A DNA stretch of 8,008 bases from Flavobacteriales bacterium (GTDB lineage: Bacteria > Bacteroidota > Bacteroidia > Flavobacteriales_F > PHOS-HE28): contig JADZGG010000331.1 of the NCBI GenBank assembly GCA_020854015.1, forward strand, positions 1 to 8,008, in the 5' to 3' direction. Positions 7,001 to 8,008 of this stretch are shown here, in pieces. Both the position numbers and the translations under genes were made by a program. The notes beneath the pieces were generated by a model, which searched no databases, was not told where the DNA came from, and was given only the letters and a program-made list of their open reading frames with translations. Numbering within the stretch: the first letter of the stretch is position 1; each line of letters begins with the position of its first letter.

Positions 7001-8008
7001 AGCAGCAACACATCGCCCGGACAGAGCGTGGTGTCGTTCCCAAGGGAAACGACCGGTAAAGGCACGATGGCAACGTTCACGGTATCGCTTACCTGGCACC
7101 CGTTCAGTGTTGTGGTCAACCAGTACGCATTGGCGGTACCAACACTGATGCTGCTCGTGGTGGCTCCCGTGCTCCAGAGGTAGCTCGCTCCCGGTACGTT
7201 AATGCCCAATGCGATCTGGCTGCCCGCGCAGGCCGACGTATCCGGGCCGAGGTTCACGGCTTGCAGATTGAAGTTGGAGAGCGTCGCCGCGTCGGAAGCG
7301 GAACATCCGCCGACCGTCACCGTCACTGACACCGTGCCAACCGTGCTGGTGGTCAGCGTAGCCGCTGTTGATCCGTTCTGCCAGAGGTACGTGGCGCCGG
7401 GTTGGAAGGAATTGAAGGCGACAGCTGCACCAGCACAGACAATCGTGTCATTCCCTAGGTCCACCACAGGCACCGGGTTCACGTTCACTTGCCGCGCGTC
7501 ACTTGCGGTACATCCGTTCAAGGTCAACGTCACGCTGAAGTTGCCGCCAGCCGCAGCGTTGATCGTGCCTGCTGTGGAACCGTCCTGCCAGAGGTACGTG
7601 GCGCCCGGGTAGGTGGCATTCAGCACCAAAGGCGAACCGTTGCAGATGGTGGTGTCGTTCCCCAAGGCCACTACGGGCAGCGGGTTGTATGCCACGTTGA
7701 TCGCGTCGGTGGTGGCGCAGTTGTTCAACGTCACGGTCACGCTGTAGGCCCCGGCACCGGTCACATTGTAGGTGGCAGCGGTGGACCCATCCTGCCAGAG
7801 ATACGTGGCGCCCGCGACCGTAGCAACCAGTAACACAGCTTGTCCTGCGCAGAGGGTCGTGTCGTTGCCCAGGTCCACGACCGGAACGGGGTTGACGTTC
7901 ACCAGCAGCGCATCGCTTGCCGTGCAACCATTCAAGGTCAGCGTCACGCTATAGTTGCCACCTGTCGAAGCGTCAATGGTGGCTGCAGTGGAACCGTCCT
8001 GCCAGAGG
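4072..8008 (-). CDS. Large secreted Ig-like-repeat surface protein with T9SS type B sorting domain, 5' end beyond window
   Basis: The last 1311 codons of a giant cell-surface or secreted protein, probably an adhesin. The frame is open from the right edge (first full codon at 8007) to TAA at 4074-4072; the true start and any signal peptide are outside the window. From the N-terminal side it shows half an Ig-like unit, 17 complete units of 68-71 residues, then a 93-residue C-terminal sorting domain. Units read roughly (V/A)VDLGNDTTLCPG...LLLDATxPGASYLWxxGSTxxTxxVxxxGTYSVTVTxxGCxxSDAIxVxxxPxP. They resemble the Ig-like domains attached to CHU_C-type proteins in Bacteroidota. Known relatives of this layout, such as gliding adhesins, pass the outer membrane by T9SS and are anchored to the surface. 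The ligand is unknown. Lysine is absent from the whole repeat part. The gene converges on the WG-repeat gene with a 12-bp overlap. Confidence 0.93.
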   Translation of the reverse strand, partial: LWQDGSTAATIDASTGGNYSVTLTLNGCTASDALLVNVNPVPVVDLGNDTTLCAGQAVLLVATVAGATYLWQDGSTAATYNVTGAGAYSVTVTLNNCATTDAINVAYNPLPVVALGNDTTICNGSPLVLNATYPGATYLWQDGSTAGTINAAAGGNFSVTLTLNGCTASDARQVNVNPVPVVDLGNDTIVCAGAAVAFNSFQPGATYLWQNGSTAATLTTSTVGTVSVTVTVGGCSASDAATLSNFNLQAVNLGPDTSACAGSQIALGINVPGASYLWSTGATTSSISVGTANAYWLTTTLNGCQVSDTVNVAIVPLPVVSLGNDTTLCPGDVLLLDATIAGATYLWNNLAVSPTLNVGAGNWSVLVTVNGCSNADAISIGTHTPPTIALGSDTTLCPGATLLLNAAIPGGSYLWQNGSTASTFLVSSGGTYNVTATDANTCAASDAITVSYAAPVAVDLGNDTTICLGTTLILDATVPGASYAWNTGAFSPTLSVSTTGVYSVSVLQGNCTVSDAIQVSTAASPVVDLGNDTTLCPGATLLVDASEPGASYQWQNGPVTSSITVVQAGTYSVTVSNIAGCSGTDAITVQYASPNAVELGNDTIICQGSTVLLDATLPGSSYLWSTGATTATITVGSTGTYAVTVMQGACTVNDAILVTVLPAPVVNLGNDTTLCAGASLVLDASWPTSTYLWSTSATTNAISTSAQGDVWVAVTAGGCTTSDTIMVNVLNALALDLGNDTTLCSGATLDLTAQLPGGITTWSTGASASTITVSQPLTIWATVSVGACSISDTIAIAYTTLAPFNLGPATALCNGQSMVLDATTTAGASYLWDDGSTGMSRSVSSAGTFWAQATLANCVTSDTIAISLTPLPVVDLGPDTALCPGASLLLGVTTAGGTYLWNNGSTQSSITVTPGGWNVMVTVNGCSNSDAITIGTLPAAMADLGNDTTLCLGASMLLDATQAGATYLWQNGSTASTLNVAQAGSYSVTVDLGGCTDSDAITISYFTPTSLSLGPDTMLCPGNMISWSFNLAGASYLWSNGSTGSQYSTSSAGTVWVQAGAAGCMAMDTVQVGITPLIQPDLGDDTSLCAGDSLVLTVTPGPALVLWSTGATSNSITATSSASYTVMVTYDGCSASDAVEVDFLPVIADIDLGPDRTLCPGQELELDAFIPGAAYEWSTGSTGATLTVLFPGTYSVTLTSPCATVMDTVLVTEGGCAPFVHVPNSFTPNGDGINEVFAPMVVGSFIRYELTIFDRWGEAIFSSSEPGKAWDGMVRGTPVQDGVYVWTLAYKAVSDEGVDQQRLTGHVTLLR
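4075..4353 (-). other. T9SS type B C-terminal sorting domain (gliding-motility-associated, CHU_C type)
   Basis: The final 93 residues match the type B sorting domain: PNSFTPNGDGINEVF, then YELTIFDRWGEAIFSS, then KAWDGMVRGTPVQDGVYVWTLAYK, ending GHVTLLR. In the known family this domain sends the protein through the type IX secretion translocon after Sec export. It is normally removed or processed at the surface, and type B cargo uses SprF-like partner proteins. None of those partners is encoded in this window. A Cys-containing linker (TEGGCAP) precedes it. The only lysines in the visible protein are here. Confidence 0.93.
5155..5802. repeat. Exact 27-bp direct repeats three units apart
   Basis: Positions 5155-5181 and 5776-5802 are identical over 27 bp, 621 bp apart, which is exactly three 207-bp units. 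They encode the junction motif DLGNDTTLC of units 14 and 11. Similar copies of the GTGGTGTCGTTGCC core recur near the start of most other units, for example near 6409, 6617, 7028 and 7650. Two further exact 21-bp pairs exist: 7378-7398 with 7585-7605 (207 bp apart) and 7574-7594 with 7988-8008 (414 bp apart). Confidence 0.85.
6016..6849 (-). repeat. Two-unit (A-B-A-B) duplication within the Ig-like array
   Basis: Units 6-7 (6849-6433) and 8-9 (6432-6016) look like a duplicated pair. Units 6 and 8 are both 70 residues, with one extra residue before the second Cys (DANTC, SNIAGC) and the endings AITVSYAAPV and AITVQYASPN. Units 7 and 9 share AV(D/E)LGNDT(T/I)IC and the rare (L/M)QGxCTVxDAI segment; by hand I count about 40 identical residues of 69. 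This favours duplication of a pair rather than of single units. Confidence 0.6.

Larger units (their letters stand above)
4354..8008 (-). repeat. Tandem array of Ig-like repeats, 17 full units plus one partial, about 207 bp each
   Basis: Unit boundaries read from the translation, in gene order: partial 8007-7882; then 7881-7675, 7674-7468, 7467-7261, 7260-7054, 7053-6850, 6849-6640, 6639-6433, 6432-6223, 6222-6016, 6015-5809, 5808-5602, 5601-5392, 5391-5188, 5187-4981, 4980-4774, 4773-4567 and 4566-4354 (units 1-17). Lengths are 69 residues in twelve units, 68 in units 5 and 13, 70 in units 6, 8 and 12, and 71 in the last. Each complete unit has Cys at position 11-12, Trp at about 29-30 and Cys at 54-56, with no other Cys apart from one in the linker after unit 17. 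This is a protein-domain array, not non-coding satellite DNA. Confidence 0.93.

Noticed and set aside
7945..7947. GTG as the start of the large minus-strand gene
   Set aside because: The same frame stays open to the window edge and the 20 codons upstream (LWQDGSTAATIDAS...) continue the Ig-like repeat, so the GTG is an internal Val.
4090..7954. Many plus-strand open frames of 60-200 codons and alternative minus frames across the repeat gene
   Set aside because: They are shadows of the repetitive gene; their similarity to each other comes from the 207-bp repeat read in the wrong frame.
4354..8008. Regular repeats as a CRISPR array or non-coding satellite
   Set aside because: Units are about 207 bp, diverged, fully in frame and encode conserved protein domains; there are no short identical repeats separated by unique spacers.

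Overview
The window reads as a GC-rich (roughly 60% by eye) chromosomal segment of a Bacteroidota bacterium, most likely a free-living Flavobacteriales/Chitinophagales-type lineage. Three signs point that way: a C-terminal type IX secretion (T9SS) type B / gliding-motility-associated sorting domain, a WG-repeat protein with a signal peptide, and a perfect Bacteroidota-type -7 promoter element (TAnnTTTG). The phylum call is strong; anything finer is a guess.

Layout. (1) Positions 1-1867, minus strand: the first 622 codons of an RND/MMPL-family inner-membrane transporter; its C-terminus lies beyond the left edge. (2) 1868-1941: a 74-bp divergent intergenic region with one good promoter element for the plus-strand gene and a weaker one for the minus-strand gene. 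(3) 1942-4083, plus strand: a complete 713-residue exported protein with a signal peptide, five helical hairpin repeats and about twelve WG repeats. (4) 4072-8008, minus strand: the last 1311 codons of a very large secreted surface protein; its N-terminus lies beyond the right edge. It consists of 17 complete and one partial Ig-like repeats of about 69 residues, followed by the T9SS type B sorting domain. Genes 3 and 4 converge and overlap by 12 bp at their 3' ends. Coding density is essentially complete. I see no RNA genes, CRISPR arrays, insertion sequences or phage genes.

How the genes relate: all three products act in or beyond the cell envelope (inner-membrane transporter, exported repeat protein, surface adhesin-like protein), but the gene orientations (divergent, then convergent) mean no two form an operon, so a shared pathway is not shown. 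The most notable content is the repeat array. Every complete unit keeps a Cys-Trp-Cys core, the array has no lysine, it shows traces of multi-unit duplication, and it contains exact DNA repeats spaced at whole multiples of the 207-bp unit, which would allow in-frame length change by recombination. I did not find convincing evidence of an undescribed multi-gene system.
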